A stretch of 13,084 nt of DNA. Source: Candidatus Niyogiibacteriota bacterium. GTDB taxonomy: Bacteria; Patescibacteriota; Minisyncoccia; HO2-45-28. Positions within the stretch are counted from its first letter, which is position 1, and the number at the start of each line of letters is the position of its first letter. A model generated the notes under the pieces. The model did not search any database. It was not told the origin of the DNA and saw only the letters and a list, made by a program, of their open reading frames with translations. The stretch lies in NCBI GenBank assembly GCA_016177385.1, contig JACOVJ010000007.1:1-13084 (forward strand), written 5' to 3'. Shown here piece by piece: positions 1 to 7,825 of the stretch. The position numbers and the translations under genes are program-made.

Positions 1-1
1 G

Positions 2-184
2 TTCATCATGGCGACCCGCCCGCTCTGCCGGATGCGCGCTCCGTTTAACTTAGCCGCATCGGGCGAAATTCTTCCCGGAGCCGATCGAGACCGCCAATCC
101 ATGATGGAGGCGCTCCGTCTCGGCAGATATCTCGAATCCCTTTTCATTCTCCCGCCGGATCTGGCAAAAAAAATCGGCGAATAG
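2..184 (+). CDS. 3' end of an unrecognised protein gene
   Basis: An open frame runs from the window edge to a TAG at 182-184 and encodes about 60 residues. I do not recognise the family. The visible part has a Met/Arg-rich start, a short ASGEILPG stretch and a helical C-terminus ending in AKKIGE. An ATG at position 8 is in frame, but with no upstream sequence it cannot be judged as a start, so I treat the gene as truncated by the window. The frame is supported by the strong intrinsic terminator six bases after the stop. It is convergent with mltG. Confidence 0.55.
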   Translation, partial: FIMATRPLCRMRAPFNLAASGEILPGADRDRQSMMEALRLGRYLESLFILPPDLAKKIGE

Positions 185-189
185 CAACA

Positions 190-218
190 CGCCCCGACGT
201 AACGTCGGGGCGGTTTTT
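190..218 (+). terminator. intrinsic terminator between convergent genes
   Basis: A GC-rich 9-bp stem (190-198 with 204-212, CGCCCCGAC/GTCGGGGCG) and a five-base loop are followed by a run of five T (214-218). It ends the plus-strand gene at 184. Read from the minus strand the hairpin also follows mltG, but its T tract is poor in that direction. A close copy lies at 1211-1231. Confidence 0.85.
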
Positions 219-223
219 CGTTT

Positions 224-1189
224 TTATCGCAGATATTTCTCTTTATTCAAAATATGCTCCTCGAATGTTATCGCGTAACGCGCTTTGCCGTCCGACCCGT
301 GCAGATAAAAAAGATAGAGCGACTTCTGTGGATATACGGCGGCCATGATAGCATCGAGTCCTGGATTCGAGATGGGCGTGGGCGGCAGGCCGCGATATTT
401 ATAGGTATTGTATCGGGAATCGAGCGAGAGGTCGGACTGGCGGAGTTGGAGCGATGGCCGGCCGGTCACGTAGGTCAGCGCCGCATCCACTTGCAAGCCG
501 ATGTTTTCCGCAAGACGCTTCCACAAAATACCGGCAATGACCGGCGCGTCCGTAGAGCCGCCGTTCGCTTCCTTTTCGATGAGCGACGCCATGATGACGA
601 CGTCCTGAAGCGTTTTTCGCTGGCGCGCGATCTCGGCACGGAGCGTATCGCTTACTTTTTTATTGAAATTATCGAGCATGGCGGATGCGGCCGTCTCGGG
701 GGTCGTATCCGGCAGGAAAAAATAGGTGTCGGGAAAAAGATATCCCTCATAGGTTGCGGCGCTCGCTTCCCATTCTTTTTGTGAAAAAAGCCCCCGCTTT
801 TCGAATTCCGCGCCGATCTGGCGCACGGTCCATCCTTCCGGGATCGTGACCCGGAACGACTCGATGCCGTATCTGCCGCGCGTCAAGCGATACCACACCC
901 CCGCAACGCCGAGCGGGCGCTCAAAATAATACTCCCCCGCCTTTACGCTTTCGTCGCCGGTCGTGAGCCACGCAACGAATTTAAAAAGCGCGGGATACCG
1001 GATGACATGCCGGTCGGTAAATTGCCGCGCGACCGCATCGAGGTGCATTCCGCGCTCGACGCGGACCACGCGTCCGGCCGGAAACTCCGGGGAGTACGAA
1101 AAAAGGAAATATGAAATGATCGCGAGGAGCAATAGTCCCGCGCCCACTGCGAGCGCCCATTTCCGGGCCGATTCATCGGTCATCTGCAT
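224..1189 (-). CDS. mltG: MltG/YceG endolytic murein transglycosylase
   Basis: Membrane-anchored lytic transglycosylase that cleaves nascent peptidoglycan glycan strands and so sets their length; it acts outside the membrane. The 321-residue product has an N-terminal membrane anchor at about residues 12-31, then a small domain with PEGWTVRQI (about 117) and the YceG core. Core hallmarks are EGYLFPDTY (about 148), the catalytic-glutamate motif ASLIEKEA (Glu about 205, matching the catalytic Glu of the E. coli enzyme), a QVD segment, and LPPTPISNPG near 268-277. Length is normal for the family. I chose the ATG at 1189 because AGGA lies six bases upstream; the longer frame would need a TTG at 1204. 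The gene follows lon on the same strand, but the lon terminator lies between them and I see no clear separate promoter, so expression may depend on readthrough. Confidence 0.95.
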   Translation of the reverse strand: MQMTDESARKWALAVGAGLLLLAIISYFLFSYSPEFPAGRVVRVERGMHLDAVARQFTDRHVIRYPALFKFVAWLTTGDESVKAGEYYFERPLGVAGVWYRLTRGRYGIESFRVTIPEGWTVRQIGAEFEKRGLFSQKEWEASAATYEGYLFPDTYFFLPDTTPETAASAMLDNFNKKVSDTLRAEIARQRKTLQDVVIMASLIEKEANGGSTDAPVIAGILWKRLAENIGLQVDAALTYVTGRPSLQLRQSDLSLDSRYNTYKYRGLPPTPISNPGLDAIMAAVYPQKSLYLFYLHGSDGKARYAITFEEHILNKEKYLR

Positions 1190-1201
1190 CCCCCATCCTA
1201 G

Positions 1202-1231
1202 CAAAAAATGGCCCCGACGTAATGTCAGGGC
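1202..1231 (-). terminator. intrinsic terminator after lon
   Basis: On the minus strand the hairpin GCCCTGAC/GTCGGGGC (1231-1224 with 1218-1211, one G-U pair, five-base loop) is followed by CATTTTTTGC. It lies 11 bases after the lon stop and ends only 13 bases before the mltG ATG, so the T tract almost touches the mltG ribosome-binding site. It is nearly identical to the hairpin at 191-211. Confidence 0.85.
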
Positions 1232-1241
1232 TGTACATTTC

Positions 1242-3653
1242 TTATTTCAACAACGGATCATCCGGAAACGCGATGCGGAGCGCCTCCCGGATCGTCGACA
1301 CCGGAACGAGTTTCATTTCCGAACGGACATCCTCCGGAATTTCTTCGATGTCCTGCTCGTTCTCTTTCGGCAAAATGACCCTGCGCACGCCTGCCCGATG
1401 CGCCGCCAGCACCTTATCCCGAATACCGCCAACCGCGCTCACCGCTCCGGAAAGCGATATCGCGCCGGTCGCCGCAAGCGAAGCGGAAACCGGTGTTTCC
1501 GTCAGCGCGCTATACAGGGCGATGGCCGCGGCAACGCCCGCCGATGGCCCGTCTTTCGGCGCGTCATCGGTCAGATTCCCTTGCACATACAGCGGATGCT
1601 CCGCTTCGAGCGTGCGGATACGCTCGTACAAAATTCCGGTTCGCGATGAAAAATGACCGAACGCGATCTGCAATGACTCTTCGATCTTGTTCACCGACTC
1701 CTTCTGGTCATGCGGCGCGCGAACGCCGGTCAATTTGATCTTCCGTTCCTGATATTGATCGCCGAGCGATATCTCGAAGAGAAACACATGCCCGCCGGCA
1801 TTCGTCACCCCCAGCGCCGGCACGACGCCCTGTGGCAATATTGCCGGTATCGCGTGGTCGCGCCGTGGCGACCGATCACACCACTGATGCAGATTTTGCG
1901 GCGTTATCTCCACGACTCCTTCCGCGCTGTATTTTTCGGGATGCATGAGGAAATCTTTATCGATCCCTCCGAGGATCCCGTGGATCTGTTTTTCAAGCTC
2001 CCGCACGCCCGCTTCGGCGGTGTAGTGTTGGATGATATCCCGCACCGCGCTCTCGGTGATGATCACATCGAGCTTTTTCCCGTCCTGATCGATGGGAATC
2101 CCGCATTCCGTGCGCTGTTTCGGGATCAAGTGCTTCGTCGCGATCACAAGTTTTTCCTGCGGCGTATACCCCGAAATGTGAATGACGGTCATCCGGTCGA
2201 GAAGTGCGGGCAGGATGGGTTCCGCGAGATTCGCCGTTGTCAGAAAAAAACCGTGTGAAAGATCGAGTGGAACATCCAGATAATGCTCATCGAACGCAGA
2301 ATTCTGTTCTGGATCCAAAACTTCAAGCAGTGCGGACGCCACATTTTCGTGTCCGAGGTGCGACCCGACCTTATCGATCTCATCGAACGCGAACAGAGGA
2401 TTGAAACTCCCGACGTCGTGGATCTTCGCGGCGATCTTCCCCCAATCCGCACCGATATAGGTTCGGCGATGACCGCGGAGTTCCGCCTCATCATGCACAC
2501 CGCCGAGTGCCATACGGGCAAATTTTCGCCCGAGTGCCCTCGCGACGGATTTACCGATGGATGTTTTACCGACCCCCGGCGGCCCCACCAAACACAAGAT
2601 CGAACCTTTGGCGGACGGATTCATCCGGCGAATCGAGAGGAATTTGAGGATTTGGTCTTTCACTTTCATGAGGCCTGCGTGATCCTCGTCCAAAATCTTC
2701 TGCACGCCGACCAGATCTTTCGCGTCTTGGGTGTAAACACCCCATGGCATCCACAACAGATGGTCCAGATACCGCTGGGAAACCTGGGCGTTTGCCGTAT
2801 CACCTTTCGCGTACGTGATCTCCCGCTCGATCTGCGGCCACTTTTCCTTCGGAATGAACTGCTTGATCTCTCCGAACCGCTTGCGGTAATCCTCTTGCTT
2901 GTTGCCGCTTTTCTGGCGCGCCTGCGGACCGACACTCTGCGCGATCAACTCCGGCTTCTCGTCGCCATACAGGATGATCTCGAGGATATCGCACGCTTTT
3001 GAAATGCGGTCGCGGATCTTCGCTTCCGTCAAAATGTGATGCAGGCGGTCGGAGAGTAGGTCGCGAACGGCCTTTTCGGAGATCGCGCCGATGAAATTCA
3101 TGATGTCGTCCACCATTTCTACCGGATTCGGATTTTCGTTGTCCAAATGCTGCAGCGCCCGCTGGAGTACGCCCCTGCCGTACAGTTCATTCGCGCCCTC
3201 TTGTGGAAGGAACGAGAGATGGAATTCGTGGACGAATTCTGCAAAAAGTTTTTTGAATTCCGCGAGCTCCTCGTCCGCGGCGGCGCGTTCGTCCGGCGCG
3301 ATCGGGATACCCGGAACGGGTTTCCAATTGCAAAAGTTGTGTTCGATTTTTATTTCGATCGCGTCCCCTACCGTGCATCGGAAAAGCGCGCGAAACGTCA
3401 TGATGAGCGTCTGGCGGCTCGCGATCTCCGCAACATCCAAGACCTTGCAAAATACTCCCACGGCTTCCACATCGAGCGATTGCGACGGAAGCACTATGAT
3501 GCAGTAGCTGTCTTTTATGGCTTCTTTCAACAACAGAAACCGCGCCGTGTTTCCCGGAAATGTGCATTTGCGCACGCATGAACTCGGGAATGGGATGAAT
3601 TTCGCGGAAAAAAACGGCACTTGGGCCGGAAATACGGGCATGGTGGGAACCAT
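1242..3653 (-). CDS. lon: ATP-dependent protease Lon (LonA type)
   Basis: Cytoplasmic AAA+ serine protease that unfolds and degrades misfolded and regulatory proteins. The product is about 803 residues, normal for LonA. Order: a divergent N-terminal LON substrate-binding domain (about 1-120), a long helical region, an AAA+ module with Walker A GPPGVGKTS (about 357-365), the RGHRRTYIGA loop, Walker B FAFDEIDK (about 421-428) and AEAGVREL sensor 2 (about 546-553), then a protease domain with catalytic Ser in PKDGPSAG (about S704) and catalytic Lys in GGIRDKVLAAH (about K747). Both dyad residues are present, so the enzyme should be active. I chose the ATG at 3653 because AGGAGG lies four bases upstream; the longest frame (3716) runs back into the preceding terminator and has no such site. 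The N-terminal domain is the least conserved part and has several cysteines. No CIRCE-type heat-shock element was seen upstream. Confidence 0.97.
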   Translation of the reverse strand: MVPTMPVFPAQVPFFSAKFIPFPSSCVRKCTFPGNTARFLLLKEAIKDSYCIIVLPSQSLDVEAVGVFCKVLDVAEIASRQTLIMTFRALFRCTVGDAIEIKIEHNFCNWKPVPGIPIAPDERAAADEELAEFKKLFAEFVHEFHLSFLPQEGANELYGRGVLQRALQHLDNENPNPVEMVDDIMNFIGAISEKAVRDLLSDRLHHILTEAKIRDRISKACDILEIILYGDEKPELIAQSVGPQARQKSGNKQEDYRKRFGEIKQFIPKEKWPQIEREITYAKGDTANAQVSQRYLDHLLWMPWGVYTQDAKDLVGVQKILDEDHAGLMKVKDQILKFLSIRRMNPSAKGSILCLVGPPGVGKTSIGKSVARALGRKFARMALGGVHDEAELRGHRRTYIGADWGKIAAKIHDVGSFNPLFAFDEIDKVGSHLGHENVASALLEVLDPEQNSAFDEHYLDVPLDLSHGFFLTTANLAEPILPALLDRMTVIHISGYTPQEKLVIATKHLIPKQRTECGIPIDQDGKKLDVIITESAVRDIIQHYTAEAGVRELEKQIHGILGGIDKDFLMHPEKYSAEGVVEITPQNLHQWCDRSPRRDHAIPAILPQGVVPALGVTNAGGHVFLFEISLGDQYQERKIKLTGVRAPHDQKESVNKIEESLQIAFGHFSSRTGILYERIRTLEAEHPLYVQGNLTDDAPKDGPSAGVAAAIALYSALTETPVSASLAATGAISLSGAVSAVGGIRDKVLAAHRAGVRRVILPKENEQDIEEIPEDVRSEMKLVPVSTIREALRIAFPDDPLLK

Positions 3654-3698
3654 TGGGCCTCCTATTGTCAAAGAAGCGGTTGCTTTCAGCATACCAAC

Positions 3699-3729
3699 AA
3701 AAATCACCCCGTCCATAAAGAACGGGGCG
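3699..3729 (-). terminator. intrinsic terminator after the 862-residue protein gene
   Basis: Minus-strand hairpin with core GCCCCGT/ACGGGGT (3728-3722 with 3712-3706, outer G-U pair), followed by GATTTTTG. It separates the phosphoesterase-like gene from lon. Confidence 0.8.
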
Positions 3730-3746
3730 TATTCGTTATCGCGCCC

Positions 3747-3780
3747 GCCCGGTAGTGAAAACTTCGTTCTACTACCGGGC
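3747..3780. repeat. 10-bp inverted repeat over a double stop codon
   Basis: Perfect arms GCCCGGTAGT (3747-3756) and ACTACCGGGC (3771-3780) with a 14-base loop. The right arm covers the last codons and the tandem TAG TAG stops of the 862-residue protein gene. There is no T tract, so this is a stem-loop ahead of the real terminator at 3699-3729 and may act as a 3'-end stabiliser. Confidence 0.6.
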
Positions 3781-6360
3781 CCGCAACAGGCCGAGGCGCG
3801 TTTTCAATTGTTCGGGATCCGTTCCTTCCGCGATCGGATCGCAAAGAATCGGGTCCGGGAACGCTTCGGTTTCGGTCATGATGATACGCTTGTTCTGCGC
3901 GCGAACCCGCAGAAAGAGTGGTCCGAAATCCACGCGCTTCATTTTACTCATTTCAAAGGACGTGCCGATCGCCATCGTGCCGACCTGCACCACGGCGCGC
4001 TGACCGAGTACCCGTTCCCAACCCTCGGTCATGATCGATGTGTGAAAATTCGCGACGCAAACCACCTGACATTCGTACAGGAATTTCAGCATTTCCTGCG
4101 CGCGGAGCGACGACGTCTTCGCCCTCGCCATGAATGGATGATGCAAACCCATGGTCAGTCCGGATGAAAGTTCGAAATGCGGCCGGTGCTGAGGCACTAG
4201 AGTGACCCGCGAACGAACGATATCCGCCCCCTCGGCGGCCGGCAAATGCATATCGACCAAAATCTTCTGGATATTCCCGGCAAGGATCCCGATCAGTTTC
4301 CCGCGGAATGTTTCGAGCGGCGTTGAACCGTCTCGCTTTTGCCATTCATCATGGTTCCCGATGGTATAGACGAAATTCAGAAGCGACCTTTCAATGCACG
4401 CGCTAACGCCTGCGCTATTCTGCGGCTTTACGGCCTCGACGGCTGCTTTGAAACGCTCGCGAAATACCGTCATCATCACGGTCGCCGTGAGTTCCGCGGC
4501 AAAGGTTTCCTGCTTATCGTTATTGAGCCCGCCGAATACTTCGCCCGTGCAGAGAAAATCGTGATGCAAACCGGCAATGAAGTCGCCGACGCCGACCAGC
4601 GTATCCACATCGCGCGCCAGAATGATCTCGGGGTAGCGACGCACAAAGTATTCGTAATCGGACGTGCAATAGCCGGCATGCAAACACCCGAACACCAGCA
4701 TCCGGTTCTCTTTCCAATCTTTTGACAGCTTCGGATATCGCAGGGTTTCCTGGATCCAGTCCGAATGAAAGTCATAGGTCCGGGACGACGGATCATAGTA
4801 CAGACCCGGCCAGGTTTTTCGGGTCGAGCGCTTTGGTTCGACCAAAAACTGGATCTCGCGCTCGATCGCTTCGCGGGGAACGCCGAGCGCATCCTCCAAA
4901 ACACCAGCCGTGACCGCACCCTTCTGCTTGACCACATCAACGATCTTCTGATGAATTTTCTTTGCGCCTTCTTTGATGCCCGCAATATACATGCGCTCGT
5001 CGCGACTCCGATCCCTGAGCGGAAATCCGCAAACGGAATACGTGGAACCGTCCGCGGACCACCGAAGCACCACCACGCCTTCCTGATTTTCCGCAACGCG
5101 GTCGCCTTGCAGGCGATGTGCGGCCGGGATCGTAAAATACGGAACCCGCCGTTCGCCGCCGCGCGGATTATGCACGAATGACGCATGGCCGCCGACCGAA
5201 TAAATATCGTAGATATAATTTGCGTTCAGTGTTTCAAAATCCTTGATGTCGCGCTCGGCGGCATTGGAATGATACTCTGTCGGCATGCGGCTGCGCCGCG
5301 AATTCACGATACCGATATTCTTATTGATCTCCTTGACGATCAGGGGACCTTTTTTCGGATAGTGAATATCGATATCATCGGTGCGCAACGCTTTCAGCTT
5401 CTCTGCAATGATATCCCCGTATGGGCCGTCATGCGTGAAGCTCGGCGTGATGTACCACCGGATGAATTTTCCTTTTTCGGTCGGATGTCGAACGCGCGGG
5501 ATCGCAAACGCGAGCCCCCGCGCGATCTCCTCGAGCGCCGCGTTAAACGCGCCGGCACGCTTGGCTTTTGGAATACCGGCCGTGTATTCGCCGACGAATC
5601 CTTTGACCCACTGTTTGTGGACCAGCCCCGCGTTGATGACGAAAAATCGGCATCCCTTGGCGCAGAAAATTTCCGCGCCCCGGAAAACCTCCGCTTCGCG
5701 AAAACCGTCCGACCGCCAGTCAATACGCGACATGAAGCCGACCGGAAACCCGGGTTTTGCGAATTGCTCGGCATCCATGATGAGTTCGGGCGGTTCCGGC
5801 CATGCTCGGACCGGCGGCAGAGGCGGAGATGGCGCTTTTTCTTTTTCCGACTTTTTCAGGTTCGTCCACACGAGCGGAAGCGGCGCTTTTTCGCGCCCAA
5901 TGCGCTTCAAATCGTCCGCGCCCAGACGGCCTGCGGCAAGACGAACGGCATCCCATGTGATCTTCCCGCGTTCTCCCGCTTTTTGCTGGATCACGGAGAT
6001 TTTTTCGAGAAGCGTGTTTTTGAGATCCCGAATGTTCCCGCGGTCTTCGACTTTGTAGCGGAAAAACTCCTGGCTCGCCTGAAAAGCGTCCACAATGACG
6101 CAGAGCGCTTCGTCCGCCCACGTGATATGGCGCGGAGAATGCCGCGGCTTTTTGATGCCATGCTGCCGGAGCGCCTCGTGGAAATACCCATAAGGACGCC
6201 CGATGAGTTTCGATATCTCGGCTGGCGAAAGATCCGACTGCGCAAGCTCCTTGGCAAGCGGCTTCGCTTTCGGCTCTCGCAAGAATCTCGGCTTTTTCCT
6301 GAATTGACGGACCCTCTTACGAAGCGCGATCTTTTTTCTTGCCTGTTTCGGAATATCCAT
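3772..6360 (-). CDS. HTH / phosphoesterase-like / winged-helix / metallophosphoesterase protein
   Basis: The 862-residue product is predicted cytoplasmic, with no signal peptide or membrane segment. I do not recognise it as a named family. Visible parts: a basic N-terminus (1-40, Lys/Arg rich), a helix-turn-helix at about 44-70 (LSPAEISKLIGRPYGYF), a helical region to about 160, and a Pro-rich linker (175-195). Residues 207-460 resemble a degenerate calcineurin-like fold (FVINAGLVH, SFTHDGPYG, SVGGHASFVH). A winged-helix-like segment lies at about 465-535. A clear metallophosphoesterase core runs from 553 to 830 with FGCLHAG (H561), GVGDFIAG (D593), TIGNHDEW (N669, H670, D671), LHHPF (H740/741) and NFHTS (H773). 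Compared with the family pattern DxH...GD...GNHD...H...GHxH, the first Asp is Cys and the first His of GHxH is Asn. The ATG at 6360 follows AAGGG. It is probably a nucleic-acid-acting phosphoesterase, but this is inference; the substrate is unknown. Confidence 0.85.
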   Translation of the reverse strand: MDIPKQARKKIALRKRVRQFRKKPRFLREPKAKPLAKELAQSDLSPAEISKLIGRPYGYFHEALRQHGIKKPRHSPRHITWADEALCVIVDAFQASQEFFRYKVEDRGNIRDLKNTLLEKISVIQQKAGERGKITWDAVRLAAGRLGADDLKRIGREKAPLPLVWTNLKKSEKEKAPSPPLPPVRAWPEPPELIMDAEQFAKPGFPVGFMSRIDWRSDGFREAEVFRGAEIFCAKGCRFFVINAGLVHKQWVKGFVGEYTAGIPKAKRAGAFNAALEEIARGLAFAIPRVRHPTEKGKFIRWYITPSFTHDGPYGDIIAEKLKALRTDDIDIHYPKKGPLIVKEINKNIGIVNSRRSRMPTEYHSNAAERDIKDFETLNANYIYDIYSVGGHASFVHNPRGGERRVPYFTIPAAHRLQGDRVAENQEGVVVLRWSADGSTYSVCGFPLRDRSRDERMYIAGIKEGAKKIHQKIVDVVKQKGAVTAGVLEDALGVPREAIEREIQFLVEPKRSTRKTWPGLYYDPSSRTYDFHSDWIQETLRYPKLSKDWKENRMLVFGCLHAGYCTSDYEYFVRRYPEIILARDVDTLVGVGDFIAGLHHDFLCTGEVFGGLNNDKQETFAAELTATVMMTVFRERFKAAVEAVKPQNSAGVSACIERSLLNFVYTIGNHDEWQKRDGSTPLETFRGKLIGILAGNIQKILVDMHLPAAEGADIVRSRVTLVPQHRPHFELSSGLTMGLHHPFMARAKTSSLRAQEMLKFLYECQVVCVANFHTSIMTEGWERVLGQRAVVQVGTMAIGTSFEMSKMKRVDFGPLFLRVRAQNKRIIMTETEAFPDPILCDPIAEGTDPEQLKTRLGLLRAR

Positions 6361-6392
6361 ATCCGATCCCTTTCAATGTTCGCTTCTACCCT

Positions 6393-6421
6393 ATTGTAGG
6401 AATGCGCTCCAACAATGGTAA
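6393..6421 (-). promoter_or_regulatory. candidate promoter of the 862-residue protein gene
   Basis: TTACCA (6421-6416), a 17-base spacer and TACAAT (6398-6393) on the minus strand, giving a start near 6386 and a leader of about 26 bases that contains AAGGG before the ATG. The -10 lies inside CTATTGTAG, whose other strand reads TATTGT and could serve the divergent gene. Confidence 0.5.
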
Positions 6422-6432
6422 AGTGGAAACAT

Positions 6433-6675
6433 ATGAAATTCGAAAGTACGCCAGAGCATGTCGGCTCTGGCAAGCCGCTCGAATCCGCCACCGAAGCCGT
6501 GAAGCGTCTTGCGGAAAAAATGGCGGACACCGATGAAGCAATGGAGGAAGCGCGCCGCGCGGGTGATATGAAGCGCGCCAAGCTGCTTAAAACCGAGCAC
6601 GAACGCCTGTTCGCCGAACGGCAGAAAATACTTCGGGAAGCGGCAAAAAGCCGCCCCTATAAATTAGCCGGATAA
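6433..6675 (+). CDS. small charged alpha-helical protein, unknown function
   Basis: 80 residues, soluble, very rich in Lys, Arg, Glu and Ala. From about residue 15 to the end it is one amphipathic helical stretch, probably a helical hairpin or coiled coil. The segment MEEARRAGDMKRAKLLKTEH loosely recalls the UVR motif (the helical pair of UvrB/UvrC), but this is weak. An in-frame ATG at 6415 is also possible; I prefer 6433 because GGA lies five bases upstream. It diverges from the phosphoesterase-like gene and lies 42 bases before the membrane AlbA_2 gene, which has its own promoter. It could be a partner of either neighbour. Confidence 0.65.
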   Translation: MKFESTPEHVGSGKPLESATEAVKRLAEKMADTDEAMEEARRAGDMKRAKLLKTEHERLFAERQKILREAAKSRPYKLAG

Positions 6676-6679
6676 GCAG

Positions 6680-6708
6680 TTGAATCCCCGTCCCCGCGGC
6701 ACTATACT
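6680..6708 (+). promoter_or_regulatory. promoter giving a near-leaderless mRNA
   Basis: TTGAAT (6680-6685), a 17-base spacer and TATACT (6703-6708, five of six consensus bases). The expected start is about 6715, zero to three bases before the ATG at 6718. There is no ribosome-binding site before that ATG. Confidence 0.65.
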
Positions 6709-6717
6709 GAACCATCG

Positions 6718-7719
6718 ATGACAGAGCCGATCCTCATCCGCAGGAGCCCCATCGTCATCATCAAGGACCTCATTCTCTTGGAATTCGTCGTGACCGGCGC
6801 GTATTTTTTAGCCGCGCTCATGGCGAACTACGGCGAACTGTACCGATCACTCTCTTTGTCCCAGCTTGTTTCCTATGAGATCGCCAAATTCTTTTTCATC
6901 GCGTTCGCCGAGACCTTGCTCGTTGCGTTCATCTTTTTACGCTGGCTCTATACGGTCTACACCATCCGGCCCTCTGCCGTCATTAAAGAACGCGGCATTA
7001 TTATGAAAAAGCGCGAGGTCATTCCGCTGGCGCACCCGATCTCGGTTTTTTACGAATACGCGCCGTTGTCCCAGATCTTCGCGTATGGAACGCTCGGCAT
7101 CCGTACCGCGTCGCGCGAAAAACCGGTCCGTCTCATGCATATCGCGAACCCGGACCTGGTCAGCCGCGTCATTTCTGAAATGATGCAGGCTCATGCCGAG
7201 GAATCCGCCGAGCCCATTGCGGGGGCGTCGGTCACGCTTGACGATCTTCTAAAGACCGCTGAGCGAGAAAATCTGGAATTCAAATCCACATTCCGCTGGG
7301 ACGTAAACACGAGCAAAGTGAACCGGGACCTGGAGCAGGCGGCCATAAAAACGGCGGCCGCGCTTCTGAATTCAGGCGGTGGGCACCTACTGATCGGCGT
7401 GGACGATGCGGGCGTGATCCGCGGGTTGGCGCCCGATTACGCGACGCTCAAAAAGCCGAATCCGGATGGATTCGAAAATCATTTTACGAACGTATTTAAG
7501 GAAATGATCGGTTCCGAGTTCCGCCGATTCGTGAAATTATCGTTCCCTGAGACCGATAAAAAACCGGTCTGCGTCGTGCAGGTCCTCCCTGGAGCAAAGC
7601 CGGCCTATGTGCGAACCGACCGCGGCGAAGTTTTTTATATCCGCACCGGCAACTCAACAACGGCGCTTCAAGTCAGCGAAGCCGCCAACTATATCCGTTC
7701 GCGGTGGAAAAAATATTGA
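6718..7719 (+). CDS. membrane-anchored bPH-like + AlbA_2/Schlafen-type domain protein
   Basis: 333 residues. Two membrane helices (about 12-36 and 54-80) lead into a beta-rich segment (about 81-155) that looks like the bacterial PH domain of YdbS/bPH2 proteins. A cytosolic linker with many Ala/Glu follows. The C-terminal domain (about 183-325) is a good AlbA_2 (Schlafen AlbA_2, formerly AAA_4) match: ENLEFKST at about 184-191, the glycine-rich NSGGGHLLIGVDDAGVIRGL at about 218-237, and the closing FYIRTGNSTTALQVSEA. AlbA_2 domains bind nucleic acid, and Schlafen relatives can be RNases; the acidic residues of the first motif and D229 could be catalytic, which is inference. Membrane tethering of this domain is unusual. 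The start ATG has no Shine-Dalgarno sequence but sits right behind a promoter. A strong terminator follows five bases after the stop. Confidence 0.88.
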   Translation: MTEPILIRRSPIVIIKDLILLEFVVTGAYFLAALMANYGELYRSLSLSQLVSYEIAKFFFIAFAETLLVAFIFLRWLYTVYTIRPSAVIKERGIIMKKREVIPLAHPISVFYEYAPLSQIFAYGTLGIRTASREKPVRLMHIANPDLVSRVISEMMQAHAEESAEPIAGASVTLDDLLKTAERENLEFKSTFRWDVNTSKVNRDLEQAAIKTAAALLNSGGGHLLIGVDDAGVIRGLAPDYATLKKPNPDGFENHFTNVFKEMIGSEFRRFVKLSFPETDKKPVCVVQVLPGAKPAYVRTDRGEVFYIRTGNSTTALQVSEAANYIRSRWKKY

Positions 7720-7723
7720 AAAC

Positions 7724-7776
7724 TCCCGAGGGTAGTCCTTTTCTGGTTCCTAAGGACTACCCTCGGGAATTTTTTG
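7724..7776 (+). terminator. strong bidirectional intrinsic terminator
   Basis: Perfect 17-bp stem (7724-7740 with 7752-7768) and 11-base loop, followed by AATTTTTT for the plus-strand gene. The minus-strand side reads GTTTTC, so it may also stop transcripts from 8467. Confidence 0.92.
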
Positions 7777-7781
7777 CATGA

Positions 7782-7808
7782 AAACCCCCCGAGAAAACAT
7801 CTCGGGGG
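7782..7808 (-). terminator. intrinsic terminator of the secreted/membrane protein gene
   Basis: Minus-strand stem CCCCCGAG/CTCGGGGG (7808-7801 with 7793-7786), seven-base loop, then GTTTTC. It lies 17 bases after the stop at 7826. Confidence 0.8.
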
Positions 7809-7825
7809 TACCGCTTGTGCGGCGC

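Noticed and set aside
1190..1204. TTG start for MltG at 1204
   Set aside because: It has no ribosome-binding site in front and falls in the T tract of the lon terminator; the ATG at 1189 has AGGA at a good distance.
3654..3716. Lon start at the ATG at 3716
   Set aside because: It would extend into the upstream terminator region and has no ribosome-binding site; AGGAGG directly before 3653 decides the start.
5185..6399. 404-residue plus-strand open frame opposite the phosphoesterase-like gene
   Set aside because: It is antisense to a gene with clear motifs, very Arg-rich and low-complexity, with no motif or ribosome-binding site. It is a GC-rich shadow frame, as are the plus-strand frames opposite lon, mltG and clpB.
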